From Chinchilla lanigera (Eukaryota; Chordata; Mammalia; Rodentia; Chinchillidae), in contig NW_004955438.1 in the NCBI RefSeq assembly GCF_000276665.1, forward strand, positions 13,184,710 through 13,248,709: a stretch of 64,000 nt of DNA. The letters run 5' to 3'. The translations under genes and the position numbers were made by a program. The notes under the pieces were generated by a model. It was not told where the DNA came from. It saw only the letters and a list, made by a program, of their open reading frames with translations, and did not search any database. Of the stretch, positions 1 through 12,090 are shown in pieces. How positions within the stretch are numbered: position 1 is the stretch's first letter; each line of letters opens with the position of its first letter.

Positions 1-191
1 AAAGTGGTGAACCTTCCAAGAAGGGCAAAGTCAAGTTGCCTTAGGAGCCCCAAAAACAAACACTTTTCCCTCAAATACAGACTTCACTGAGATGAATCAA
101 CATTTCCCCCCAACCTCCACCAAGGCAAGATCTGCATTTGCCCCTGGCACTACTGTAGTCCCTACATTTACCCAAGAAAACACCTGCCCAT

Positions 192-1694
192 GGCAGGAGG
201 AATTATAATCCTTGATTTGAAATCATACTACAAAGCTACAGTAATAAAAGCAGTACAGTACCAGCAATAAAAACAGACCCAAGGACAAATGGCACAGAAT
301 AAAGGATTTAGAAATAACTTTATGCACACCCAGCTACCTTATCTTTGACAAAGAAGCAAAACACTTTCACTGGAGGAAAGATAGCCTCTTTAATAAATGG
401 TGCTGGGGAAACTGGCTTTCCTCATGCTGAAGATTAAACTAGACCCATCTCTCTCACCATGCACTAAACTAAAGTCCAAATAGATCAAAGATCTAAATAT
501 TAAAACAGAAACAATCTGCTGGAAGATAGAATAGCTAAAACTCTTGAAGACATAGATGGAGGCAAAGACTTTATAAACAAAACTCCGATTGCATAGGAAA
601 TACTACGAAGAATCAATAACTGGGATCACACCAAATTAAAAAGCCTTTGCACAGCAAGAGGAACCAGCAACAGAGTAAAGAGACAACTCACAGAACGGGG
701 AAAAAATTCTGCCAGCTATTCCTCAGACAAAAGACTAATATCTAGAATACACTGTATAAAAAACTTTTAAAAAAATCTGATTCTCCCCTAAATTTAAAGA
801 TCCAATCCAAAAAAGGGCATCTGAAATGAACAGGCACTTCTCAGATGAAGAAGTGCAAACAGCAAATAAATACATGAAAAAATGTTCAACAGTACTGGTC
901 ACTCAAGAGGGGCACATTAAAACAACACTGAGATTCCACCTCACTCCAGAAAGAATGGCGATCATCAGGAAACCAACCAATAACAAATGCTGGTGGAGCT
1001 GTGGGGAAAAAGGAACTCTTCTCCATTGTTGGTGGGAGCATGGATGGGTGCAACCACTGTGGAAATCAGTCTGGAGATTCCTCAAAACACTAAAACTAGA
1101 GATTCCATTTGATTCTGTGCTCCTTCTAGGTATCTTTCTGAAAGAGTTAAAAGCATCACCCACAGTAATATATGCACACCCATGTTTATAGCAGCACAAT
1201 TTATAATAGTTAAACCTGGGAAACAGCCGATGCCCATCAGTGGATGAATGGTTAGAGAAAATGTAGTGTTTACATGCAGGGGAGTACTACTCTGCAATAA
1301 AAAGGGATAAATTTCAGGTATTTTTAGGCAAATGGATGTATCTCGAAACCATAACTTTAAGGGAAATAAATCAGACACACAAATTAAATATTGCATTGTT
1401 TCTCTTGTGGGAGAAACCCAAGGGGTAAATAAGGAACAAAACGGAGGATATTGGGAAGTAGGAAAAGCACGTTCAAGAGAACAGGGAGAAGGGAAAAAGG
1501 ATTTTAGAAAAAAGCATGGAAGGAAAAAAATGGAAACAAAGCTTCTGTAAATGGGGAGGGGGAGAGAGGTTGAAGGGAGGGGAGGGAGAGGGGGAAAAAA
1601 GAGGAATGAAGATTTATCATGTATAGGTACAAATGCTCCATGATGAATGTGATCATTACGTATGGCAAACATGTACTAATAAAAACAAGAATGA
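192..1694 (+). mobile_element. 5'-truncated L1: ORF2 C-terminal region plus 3' UTR
   Basis: This holds the end of L1 ORF2 (open remnant at 826-1191 with RMAII, NNKC and [12 protein letters not shown] landmarks), then the 3' UTR and an A-rich end (aataaaaacaag). Likely target-site copies are aagaaaacacctgccca at 174-190 and aagaaacctgccca at 1695-1708. The purine-rich GGGGAGGGGGAGAG tract at 1550-1600 is typical of an L1 3' UTR. The ORF is interrupted, so the copy is dead. Confidence 0.85.
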
Positions 1695-1708
1695 AAGAAA
1701 CCTGCCCA

Positions 1709-2479
1709 AAGCAAGATCCCATACCTGAAGGTGTGCAAAACCAAGTTCTTATTTCAAGGCACTAATACCGTAAGAGACATAAACCGCCCTTGAGGAGAGT
1801 GTATGTGACACCCCTCTCCCGCTCTGGGGAGTTTCACTTAGGAGGCTGAAAATAGTAGGATGTCCTTTCTGGAGTGAGCAGCACCATTCACTCATTCATT
1901 TATTCTTTCATTCATCTGCTGGCCCGCAGGTCCTCAGGCAGCTCTGGGAACCCAGAGATGAGGCAGGACCAAAACCTCTGCCCTCCTGCCAGTCTCCTGG
2001 TGCCTGTGGTTTTGGCGGGTACTGAAAGACAAGCAAATATTAACAATACTTGCTTCCAAAACAAATAAGGCCACGTGGAGCTGCGCTCTGGAGTGGGATT
2101 TCGGCTGCAATTTGGATTCGACTGGCTGGAAGAACCAACTCGGACACCGGGGTCATGGACCAGCTCCAGGCCCGGGGCTCCTACTCCCATGCCCTGCTGC
2201 TGTGGGCAGGAGCCCCTCTCTCCGCCAGCCACCTCCATTTCCCACCACTCTTCAACACAGACTCACCTCTCCCTACAGTATCCTTCCTTGACTCTATTTC
2301 CCCTGTGTTCTCAACCTTGACCTCTCCAGGTCTGCAGCTCAGCATCCCACCGTCCGAACCCCAGGACTTGCTCCCCACCTGCCACCACCACCCTCTTCAC
2401 ACTCCAAGTCCCAGCTCCCCCGACCCCGGGGCCCCTGAACACCATATGTTTACAAGGCGCCCGATCGCAGGACCCTGAG
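1709..2479. other. Flank of the CpG island, no gene seen
   Basis: A CATTCATTC-type stretch at 1880-1915 followed by ccagagatgaggcaggacc resembles an old L2/MIR-type 3' end, at low confidence. The rest is C-rich, apparently single-copy sequence leading into the CpG island. Confidence 0.4.
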
Positions 2480-3800
2480 CTCCCACACACACACACTCCG
2501 GCGGCCCCCCGCACACTCACGCTCCTGTGCTGAGGGCGCCCCCCGACATCGCCTCCAACTTCTTAGCAGCCCAAGGCCGGCGCTGGCCTCCTGGATCCCG
2601 GCGCACAGCGACTCCTTGAGCCCCTGACCGCGGACGCCACAGAAGCCAGCCCTGCGCGCCCGGACCCCGGGACGCCCGCGCGACCCTCGCCCCCGNNNNN
2701 NNNNNNNNNNNNNNNNNNNNNNNNNNNNNNNNNNNNNNNNNNNNNNNNNNNNNNNNNNNNNNNNNNNNNNNNNNNNNNNNNNNNNNNNNNNNNNNNNNNN
2801 NNNNNNNNNNNNNNNNNNNNNNNNNNNNNNNNNNNNNNNNNNNNNNNNNNNNNNNNNNNNNNNNNNNNNNNNNNNNNNNNNNNNNNNNNNNNNNNNNNNN
2901 NNNNNNNNNNNNNNNNNNNNNNNNNNNNNNNNNNNNNNNNNNNNNNNNNNNNNNNNNNNNNNNNNNNNNNNNNNNNNNNNNNNNNNNNNNNNNNNNNNNN
3001 NNNNNNNNNNNNNNNNNNNNNNNNNNNNNNNNNNNNNNNNNNNNNNNNNNNNNNNNNNNNNNNNNNNNNNNNNNNNNNNNNNNNNNNNNNNNNNNNNNNN
3101 NNNNNNNNNNNNNNNNNNNNNNNNNNNNNNNNNNNNNNNNNNNNNNNNNNNNNNNNNNNNNNNNNNNNNNNNNNNNNNNNNNNNNNNNNNNNNNNNNNNN
3201 NNNNNNNNNNNNNNNNNNNNNNNNNNNNNNNNNNNNNNNNNNNNNNNNNNNNNNNNNNNNNNNNNNNNNNNNNNNNNNNNNNNNNNNNNNNNNNNNNNNN
3301 NNNNNNNNNNNNNNNNNNNNNNNNNNNNNNNNNNNNNNNNNNNNNNNNNNNNNNNNNNNNNNNNNNNNNNNNNNNNNNNNNNNNNNNNNNNNNNNNNNNN
3401 NNNNNNNNNNNNNNNNNNNNNNNNNNNNNNNNNNNNNNNNNNNNNNNNNNNNNNNNNNNNNNNNNNCCCGCCGTCCCAGGCTGCCTGTGGGTCCCCCGGG
3501 CTTGTGCCGGCCTGTGCCCGGGTCAGGCGCCCTCCGCCCCGCAGCCTCAGCCCCCATCCGGGCAGAGGAGGGCGGAGACTGCTCCATCCCCGGCCAAGCG
3601 CCCGTCCCAGCTGAGCCAGGCGGAGACAGCCGGGAGCTCAGAGTCAGCCCCTCGCCCTCTGAGGCGGACGCAGCCACCAGTGGGTTCCTTGTCTCGGCCC
3701 TGCGGACCGAGCCGGGCAGGTGTCTGAGGCGCGCCTTCTCTCAGCTGTGCAGTTACTCAACAGCTGTGTAGGGATCACCCACCGGCGCGCTGGTGCTGGG
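2480..3800 (-). promoter_or_regulatory. CpG island split by a gap; probable TTC7B promoter/first exon
   Basis: Both flanks of the gap are very GC- and CpG-rich (2480-2695 and 3467-3800), unlike the surrounding sequence. In mammals the gene following RPS6KA5 in this direction is TTC7B, also transcribed in the same direction, with its 5' end a few tens of kb away. The island sits about 32 kb beyond the RPS6KA5 stop. No TTC7B coding sequence is visible, so the exon would have to be in the gap. The assignment is by synteny only. Confidence 0.5.
2696..3466. other. Assembly gap (771 N)
   Basis: A run of N of this exact length is flanked by GC-rich sequence on both sides, which is a typical failure point for short-read assembly. 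The open frame that appears to cross it on the minus strand is an artefact of the Ns. Confidence 0.99.
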
Positions 3801-5245
3801 GATGCGGCCCTACGCTAAAAGGACAGAATTTGATGGAGCCTACATCCCAGTCTGGGGAACGAAGAAGTAAGCAGAATAAAGTAGCAAATGAGAAGGTTTA
3901 AAGGCTATTTGAGGGAACAGCGGGTTTCGATGAGGAAGATTCCGAGTTGAGGTGGGAGGTTGTAATTGTAAATGGCATGGTCAGGGATGGCCTCCTCCAG
4001 GCGACATTTGACAAAGAGTTGAAGGCAAGCAAGAGCCATGAGGCTATTCAGGCGGAGGCTGGCCCAGTGCAAAGGCCCTGCGTAGGAGCGTATTGGGTAA
4101 GCCAGACAAACAGCAGAGGCCAGGGAGGCCGGAGTGGTGCCCGGGAGAGGAGGCAGTGCAGATGAGCTCACGGAGGACGGAGTAGGAGTTGCAGTTGTTG
4201 TCAGGCCTCGTGGCTTTTTTGAAATGGGGGGCACCTATGCAAGGGTTGGGGTCCAAGAGTGTCGTCATCTGGCCTGCGTTTAGCAATGGCACTCCGGCTG
4301 CTGTGCTGAGAAACTGCCAGTGGTTCCGGATGGAGAAGGTGCTGGCTGCACCGGGGAGGCAGCTGCGGCCGTGGCGAGAGTGCTGGACTCTGGATACTGC
4401 GCTTGAGGAGGAAGCTGACCGCTGTGCGGCCCACCTGCTGTTCCAGGGTGGCACAAGGGAATCACGGCCGTCCTTCTCGTGAGGCTTCTCTGCTTGCAAG
4501 CGCTCCCACACGCAGCTCCCTCCTCCCTTCCCTCCACAACCCTGCAGCTTACAAAGAACCAACATTTTGAGCCTCGGTTTACCAACAAGAAAGCTGAAAC
4601 TAGGGAGCGACAGGAGGGAGACCAGGAAACAGTTGCTGATGTGACCAGCACAACCCTCAGGCTCCCCATGGCCTCCGGAGGGAATGGAAGTTGAGCCAAG
4701 GGACAGGGAAATGGAATGTCAGGGTGCCCTTTGGCAGGGGCAGGGAGCAAAGCACAGGAAGCCCCACACACACACACTCTCCCCCTCTGGACCAGGAGGC
4801 AAATTTCTGTGCACTCTTCTCAAGCCAAATGTCGTTGAGACACCTTGCCAACCTCTGATGGCCTAGTGTGATCTCTCAGCGCTGGCCATGTGTCTCTATG
4901 ACTATATGCCTAACAAAGAACATTATCATGAGGACCCTTCAGCTCCTGCAGTATAAGGCAAAGCATGAGTGTCGCCCCTGCCGCCTTTGCTGAGAGGTTG
5001 TCTTCATGGGGGCAGGGGCTGCCCTGGCAGTGGCATTTAATTGCTCTGTGTTTTCTCCTCTCAGCATGGCACAGTGCAACCACTAGAACCATGTTCACAT
5101 GAGCACGGGGCCTCCTGCAGCCCTGCACCCCTCACACCCAGCACGGGCCCCGGCCTGGGTAGAAGCCCATGTGGATGGCTGAGTGAGGCTGCAGAGCTCC
5201 AGGTCTTCAAATAAGCTCCATTAGCCGCTGACACCAGTGCCTTGC
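3801..5245. other. Single-copy flank upstream of the CpG island
   Basis: GC content declines away from the island. Several open frames occur, but none has a recognisable domain or codon pattern. Regulatory elements are possible but cannot be shown. Confidence 0.4.
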
Positions 5246-5640
5246 TGTGGTGTGGCTGTGGTTTGAGCACGTATCCCAAGCATTCATGCATGGGGAGCTT
5301 GGTCCTTAGAGTGGCAGGCTGAGGGGGGACCTTTAAAGGGTTCACAGGTCACTGGGGCAGCTGCCCTAGGAAGGGCTAAAGGTAGCTCTCTGGACCCCCA
5401 AGCTCTTGTGAGAGAGTGGGTTGTTTTAAGAGCAAGCCCACTGCCTGCATCAATTTGGCTTCTTGTTTGGCGATGGACTCTCTCCTCTTGCCATATATCA
5501 TGAGGTCCTCGCCAGAGCCACGCTGACACTGGTGCCATGTTCTTGAACGTTCAGAACTATAAACTAAATAAACCTCTTTTCTTTATGAAGTTAGCCTGCC
5601 TCAGCCATTTCATTATGGAAGTGAAAAGCAGATTCACACA
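5246..5640 (+). mobile_element. Solo LTR of ERVL-MaLR type
   Basis: It opens near tgtggtttgag and ends ttcacaca, with the MaLR-typical 3' part: ctcttgccatat, then ctataaactaaataaacctc (AATAAA at 5567-5572) and ctttatgaagtta. No internal retroviral genes are attached. Confidence 0.7.
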
Positions 5641-7572
5641 GGGCTACATTCCAGTCTTCCACCATGACTGCATGCTGATGCCCACCAGGTGCTCTTCTGC
5701 CCATTAACTTGAGTCCCAAGGTGGCTGGGTTGAAGGTTGGGAGCAGAGGCTGACAAACATTGTCAGCCTGACCCAGCAAAGAGAAAGAACTTTCTAGATC
5801 TTGACTGTATGGAACCCAAGGCCAAGGGGTAGGCCCTGTGATCTCTGAGTTGATCCCTTTTCTTACAGTATTTTGGTCCTGACCCATAGTAGGTGCCACA
5901 CTGGCAGCTACCGCAACAGCCTAGAGAGACACAAGTGATCTGTGAGAAAGTTCCTGAAGGGTTTCCCAGGCGAATTTACCTGCAGGTGGCACTCAGGCCC
6001 ATGCAGGACTAGGAACGCAATCGTATTAATAATAGTAATTAGCCATCTGTTTCTCTGGGCATTCAAGTATTACAGGTCTGACAAGGATGTGAATAGTTAG
6101 GGTCTCAAGGTGAAATCTGGTCCTGAGGCCTGGCAGGGCCTGACAGGCCAGAGGACAAATGGAAGAGGCTGGGAAGGAAACCTGAGTCCAGGCCCTGGGG
6201 CAAAGCTGGGTTTCCAGGAGCAGTGGAGATGTGCTGTAGATTCAGACCAGAGGTCAGTGCTAACGAGGAGCTAGAAACTTCTCAGACCCTCAGAGCCTTA
6301 CCCTGATGAAGGCCCGGATTCCCTACAAAGCTACCGCAGTGGGCAGGGGAAGAGGTGAGCAGACTGGGAGGGAAGACACAGGCAGAGGGAGGGGGACTGA
6401 CAGACTGTGGGCCTGGGTGGGGTGGAGGGAGCGCCTGGGAAGAAAACACCATGGCTGAGAGGAGAGATGGGTACTTTGTGCTTGCTTTTCTGGCCTGGCC
6501 TGGCCCGGCCAGGCAGCCCTTCCCCCGGTGTTCCCGCCGCCCTCCTGGTGCCCCAAGGTCACGACCTCAGGCAGGCCTTCCTGGACCACTCTACCCAAAC
6601 TCACCCCCACGTCCCCTTCCCGCTCCCCCTAACATGGGACAGTTTTCCACTGCCTGACCTGTTTATTGGTTTCCTGTAAGTTGTCTGCTTCCCCTCACTA
6701 GAACACAGATGCCACAAGGACAGGGGTTTTCACATGGGTTTTGTTCACTGCTGTGTCCCTGTGGTGAGTGCATAGATCACATGGAAGGACAGCAGTGGCC
6801 GGGCTGGCCAACAGTCAGAGAGGAATGGGAAGCCGTCTGTGAAGCAGGGGGCTGGGCTTCGGGGGGATTGAAACCCCAGAAATAAATGCTGAGGGGCTTT
6901 GGAGAGCTTCTGCCCTTTGACCTTTCCCCTCAGCACAAGGACAGCCAAAGCCAGGGAGTCGCTCTGGTGCCCGGAAGGTGTGATGCACTGACAGCTGGTG
7001 CGCTGTGGGCAGTCCCTGCAGCAGGGCTGGCAGGGGACCTGGAAATGACGCCACTAGGCTCACAGGCCCGGGGCGTGAGTAACGAGGGCTGTGGTGCCCT
7101 GGGCTGGCTTTTAATTTTGCGATATATGATGCAGACAAAAATACATGTAATCAAGGGAAGCCTGAATAATAAAGCAATAGAGTTAAATACCTCTTTATTT
7201 TGTGTTTACTGCACCCTTGCTTTGTTTTTAGACATTTCATCACTAAACTTCCTTCCTGCCACTTCTTATATGTGTGTAGTATATAATCCTACAGTACTGT
7301 TGCTTGCTTTCACTTGATTTGAGCTTTCTAAACATAGTGTCATGTCCTGCAACTTATTTTTTTTGTGCATTCTGTTCCTCACTTCATTCTGCTGTTGCAC
7401 ACAGAAGCTCCTCCTTTTCTCTGGTGTATGATACTCCATGGTGTGACTCGGTCTTGCAGACATTAACCATTCTTCAGCTTTCGCAAAGAGCCAGTGCCCA
7501 GTTAGCATCTGTGGACAAGGCTGCTGTTCCTAAGCGCCACCTCGTGCTGTTGTTTGTTTATTTGTTTGTTTG
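5641..7572. other. Intergenic, no gene seen
   Basis: No SINE or L1 is recognised until 7573. Open frames here (for example around 6355-6679 and 6886-7317) lack known motifs, and several overlap on opposite strands. I see nothing else supportable. Confidence 0.4.
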
Positions 7573-7772
7573 TAGTACTGGGGATGAAACCCAGGGCCTC
7601 ACACATTCTTAGGCAAGCACTCTACCGCAAGCCACATCCCCACTCCTTTTTAAAATTCTGTCTTTAGATGGAGTCTCACTAAGTTCCCCAGGCTGGCCTC
7701 ATACTTGCAACCTTCCTGCTTCAGCCTCCTAAGTAACTGGGATTGCAGGCGTCCTCCTCTACACCCAGCTGT
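7573..7772 (-). repeat. B1-ID dimeric SINE
   Basis: On the minus strand a B1 monomer (7772 to about 7650) is followed by an ID-type tRNA-derived unit (about 7645 to 7573) and an A-rich tail now read as gtttgttt repeats. Fused B1-ID elements point to a non-murid rodent. Confidence 0.8.
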
Positions 7773-7794
7773 GCTGTTGTCTTGAGCAGGGTTT

Positions 7795-7955
7795 TCCTTT
7801 TTTTTTTTCTTTGTCTTTTTGAGACAGGGTCTCGCTGTGCAGTTCAGGCTGGCCTTGAGCTCACTTTGTAGCCCAGGCTGGTCTCGAACTTGCAACAATC
7901 CTCCTACCTCAGCCGCCTAAGTGCTGGGGTTACAGGTGTGCACCACCACGCCCGG
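7795..7955 (-). repeat. B1 SINE with target-site duplication
   Basis: This is a full-length B1 with the internal duplication (ctacaaagtgagctcaagg type). Exact 14-bp target-site copies cttgagcagggttt lie at 7781-7794 and 7956-7969. Confidence 0.92.
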
Positions 7956-7969
7956 CTTGAGCAGGGTTT

Positions 7970-8914
7970 CTGAGGATGCCTTCAAGATGGCTCTGTGTGT
8001 CTGCCCTCGGCAGTGCCCTGGGGCTCCCCTGACTGACTTCCCAAGGGCCACCTGCAGCTTGTAGCACAGTTCCCGCTGTAGGGACAAACTGGGGAGAGTG
8101 TGACGCTGGTGCTTCTACCAGCCACCTGTTGCTGTCTGCTGGCCACAGCCAGGGATCGGAAGCTGGCGGCTGCTCGGGGGGCCTCCTAGCGCGGCATCAC
8201 TGTGTGCGGAAACCGTGCTTAGAGGTTGGCCTTCCGTGCTGAGAGTCAAAACCGTGTTCTGGGGTACTTGGGGGTGCTCCACCTACTCCCACTAACCAAC
8301 CCCCTCAAGACCACTGTTTAAACCACACCCCTGGAGACCACCATGGAAACTACTGTTTCCCATGCCCACGGTCAGGGTGCCCGCCGAGCTGCAGTCTCCT
8401 TAGCTGAAATCACCCAGGCTGGGGGAGGGCGGCTTGGAACCAGGGAGGAGAAAGCCTCAGAAGACCACCACCTTGGTCCTATGTGTCCCAGCCTGTGTCA
8501 CCCTGCCCAGGAGGAGGCTCTGGGAATTCTCACCTCCATCCATGCCAACCCCACACTGGCCCTGGCCACCGAGACGGTCAAGTTGATTTTGGTTTTAGCC
8601 TGTGTCATAGGAATCCTTATGGAACAGGGATCCTCGTGAGTGTTTTTGTCTCATTCAGAGTCCCGGGGACACTGTTACTCCAATACCTGTCCTCTCTTCA
8701 CCCAGAAAGGCAAAGAGGGATCTTATCATAAAATTCCCAACTATTCGTATAAATGAGCATCTAAGTAAAGGCCGGAAACTATCCTAGTAGAAGCGAAAAT
8801 TCAGTTCTGCCAATGCGGAGGAGACTGCTCCTAAGAGGGACATCAGACTGGTTTCCTAGAGACCAGAGCGGTAAGAAACCCCTTGGGATGTTTGATTCAA
8901 ACAATGAAATTGGA
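7970..8914. other. Intergenic, no gene seen
   Basis: Apparently single-copy sequence. The ORF at 8343-8639 has no recognisable domain. Confidence 0.4.
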
Positions 8915-8987
8915 ACTGGGGGGTGTAGCTCAGCGGCAGAGTGTGTGCTTGGCAGGCACAAGGCCCTGGGTGCGATCCCCAGTGAGA
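8915..8987 (+). repeat. ID-type SINE (tRNA-derived), no clear A tail
   Basis: It shows a tRNA-like A box (gtagctcagcggc) and B box (ggtgcgatccc). It lacks a clear A-rich tail, so it could also be an old tRNA-like pseudogene. Confidence 0.75.
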
Positions 8988-10085
8988 CTGATTCGCACAT
9001 CTGGTATTTTAGAGAGAAATCAGGAACCCGGGGAGCACAAAGGCCAGGTTGTTGTTCCTCGGGAGTTGTAATAGCAAATGGTTTTGAAGCTCTGGCTCAA
9101 ACACCTTGCCACTATAAAGAAGTGAGTGCTTATTTCATGCGTAGGAGCCTCCTGGACACAGAATCCACTTTCGTTAAGTGCTACGAGCACTCTTCCCCCA
9201 GCCAAGCCCACCAACATGCAAGGTTCCCACAGTTCAACAAGCATTTATTCAGTACCTACTGTGTGCCAGAGTGTTAGGCGCTGGATGACTACGTAGGGTA
9301 TGATCCCATTCCTCAAAGTATAAGGAGCCCTTCCCAGTCCTTGTCACGGCCCAGGAAGTTTATATTTGTAATCCCATGGAAAAATTATTGGAATTCTAGT
9401 GAGTTAATTCTACTCTACCATTTTCAATGCCCCCACAGTGTAAATTAAAGACATAATTATACATCCAAAACGGTGGGGAATCAGGAGGGTCCTGAGTCCA
9501 GCCACAGTGACGGTTCTCTGGGACAAAGGCCTTGACCCAGGGCTGAACCTGGGTTTCATTAATTTGTGAAGAAGGGAGTGGCTGGAGGAAGAGTGGCTGT
9601 GAGAATGGTGGGAAGCAGGTGAGTGCCGTGAACTGGGCTAGGCAGGAGGCCTGAAATCACCTCTGCAGTATGAGGAGGACAGGCAGAACGAGTCATCTGC
9701 ATAACACAGCTGAGATAGTATCTGCTGTTTTGGGGTCAGTGCTTCAGCTCTGATGCATAATCTTTCAGGCCCCAGGAAGTCATAGCCTCTGTCTCGAGGC
9801 TCCATCCCAGCCAACAGCTTCGAGCACTGGCTCTTCATACCTCCTTGTCCCAGCTCAGGAAACACGCCTGCCGTCTTCAAAGACTACACATCAGCACCTC
9901 GGCCAGACCGATACGCATTGCTTAAAGCCAACTGGAGGGATAAGGAAAAGTCCCAGCCAGCTCTGTACATGTCAGTACATGGAAATAGGGCCAGCCTCAG
10001 CCAAAATGGAGACAACTGCTCCTCCTGCAAGGACAGTCACCCAGATGGCTCTCCACATCAAAGAAGTCCTTATCTAGTTGGAAAA
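8988..10085. other. Intergenic with an L2-like relic
   Basis: The segment 9228-9330 (ttcaacaagcatttattcagtacctactgtg, shown in part as acctactgtgtgccag) matches the familiar L2 3'-end phrase. The remainder is unassigned. Confidence 0.55.
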
Positions 10086-10257
10086 AGCGTGCATACCTGT
10101 AATCCCGGCACTCCAGGAGGCTGAGGCAGGAGGATGGAAAGTTTGAGCCTAGCCTGAACAATTTAGTGACTTTCAGAAAGCATGTCTCAAAGTAAAAAAA
10201 AAGAGCTGGGGGTGTAGCTCAATGCAAAGGCCCTGAGGTCAGTTTCTAGTACCTCAC
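10086..10257 (+). repeat. B1-ID dimeric SINE
   Basis: The B1 part (gcatacctgtaatcccggca onward) is followed by aaaaaaaagagctgggggtgtag, beginning a degraded ID unit with an internal deletion. Confidence 0.75.
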
Positions 10258-11339
10258 ACACTCACAGGACAAAGAAGAGAGCAGCAGCTCTGGAGTCAAA
10301 GTAACTCCAGGGATGGACTGAGGGTCAGGGAGGGACTAGGAAGTCTTCCTGGAAAAGGTGGGTGACTCCTTGCCAGGAACTCAGGTCCAGAGTCCTCACC
10401 AGTTCTCACCCTCTTATGGAATGGTTTGTTTACAAAAACTCCAGACGCAAAACTGGGTCACACCCAGCCCCAGGTCATCCCTGAGTGACAGGTGAGAACA
10501 ACCTCACCGCCACGGTCCTTTCCTGCCCCGCAGCACCTATTGTTGGCCGGGACAGTCACAGAGGAAGCTGAGCCTGACCTGCTGGGCTCACCGGAAAGCT
10601 CACCCGCCCCTCTGATTGTCCGTCAATAACAAACCCAATGCTTGCAGGGTTAAAACCACGCGAATTCCCAGGACCACGCTCAGCCGCGCTTGGGAGCCAG
10701 GACCGGAAGGAGGAGGTCGGGGTCAGAGGTCAGGTATCCCTCAGCATCCTCGGGGTAAAGTGAGGCAGCCAGTCCAGTCCTGAGCTCCTCCTATCCTCTG
10801 TCTACCAAAGCCACAGCTAGTGAACGCCAGGAAACCCAGATTTTCTCTCCAAGACTGGGATATGGGTTCTCCCGCCAAACAGAGGAGCCCGCGCTGCAGG
10901 TCCCATTCTGAGGCCCAGGCAGCAAATGTAGGAAATAAATTTTAAAAATTTAAAAGCCGCTTGACAATGAGCTTGGAGGCAGGAGACCTGGGTTTGACTC
11001 TGATGGCTGTCACTGACCTGCTGTGTGACCTTGTGAAAGTCACATGCCCTCTCTGGTAGTTAATGCCAGGTTAAGAGTGAGGGGAGGTGACGACTAGCGG
11101 TCCACATATGATCAGGGGTGAGAAATTCATTCATTGAGAAGCAAGAGAAAACTCGCTAAAGTACACGACTGAAATAAGTGGGAAGTAAGGAAGGGGAAAG
11201 ATGAAGTCACCCGCTCTGTCCCGGCAACGCAGTCACCAAGTCAGCGCGGGAAACTAGCACTTGAGCTGGCTGAAAGGAACACTCGGGTCTTTGTGAGAAA
11301 GCAGTCTCCTTCTGAGGGATCCGTTGTCTGAAGAAGCCT
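10258..11339. other. Intergenic with a MIR relic
   Basis: The segment 10960-11065 carries the MIR core phrase (tgctgtgtgaccttgtgaaag, about 11020). Elsewhere nothing is recognised. GC rises towards 11.3 kb. Confidence 0.5.
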
Positions 11340-12090
11340 TCAGGGCTTGCAGAGCTGCAGAACAACTCCGTCCTCCGCGGCCCGAGCTTCCAGAGAGTGG
11401 GCGGACCTGGCGAGGCGGCAGCCAATGAGAGAGTCTCTCGATGAGGTCATGCAGTTCCTCGGCACCTTATTGGCCGCTTCTCCGGGCATCGGCGGCCACG
11501 GAGCGGGCGCAGGCAGGGCTGGGCACCCGGTCGAAGCTTGCTCCCGGCTTTGCTTCACCCTGGGAAGCTCGAGGGACGCGATGAGTCAGGGTGAGGGGTG
11601 GCCTCATTGTGAAAATGCCCAGAAGAAAATGCTCTTCACCAAAAGACTAGGTTTGCGTACTTTGCGGGAACCCTCGTTTTGTTTAGTGAAAGTAGAGGGT
11701 TGGTTTATTTTGTTTTGATCCAAACACAGCAATTCAGGAACCACGAGGCCGTTTAAGGACAGCGAGTAACGCGCCGCGGCTGGGTCACCTCTTTCTGTCC
11801 CATGGTGAGCCCCGATGACTTGCCGGGCCTACGAGGCCCGCGGGTGGGACCTGGGGACAGCGGCCCAAGCTCGCACTGGTGGCCTCGGTCCTCGTCCACC
11901 ACCGTCCGCACTGCAGGCGGGAAAGTCCTGGGGCCTTCTTGCCGCAAGTGGCGAGCTTTCAATAAACCCGCTTTGTTCTTGAAATACTGCCCACACCAGC
12001 GTGGTGCCGGAGGGCGCGAACAGCCCCGCCTATTCTGGGCCATCATTTCCGCGAACATCCCTTTTGCGGAAGGGCCCGGCAGGCCGCATG
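11340..12090. promoter_or_regulatory. GC-rich promoter-like patch of unknown gene
   Basis: This CpG-rich patch is outside any recognised repeat. It has a GC box (gggcgg, about 11399), a CCAAT box in agccaatgag (about 11421), an inverted CCAAT (attgg, about 11470) and an AP-1-like tgagtca (about 11583). GC-rich sequence continues to about 12090 with clustered CpGs. The CCAAT boxes face each other across about 50 bp, as in some bidirectional promoters. No open frame here looks like a known protein. It may start a non-coding RNA or be an alternative TTC7B promoter. Confidence 0.35.

Noticed and set aside
826..1191. 121-codon frame as a host gene
   Set aside because: It matches the C-terminal part of L1 ORF2 and sits within a truncated L1.
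2517..3677. 386-codon minus-strand open frame at the CpG island
   Set aside because: Most of it is the N gap; the frame only looks open because Ns contain no stops. The visible ends resemble no known protein.
8915..8987. Functional tRNA gene
   Set aside because: A and B boxes are present, but the body does not fold as an intact tRNA by eye and matches the ID SINE family seen across the window.
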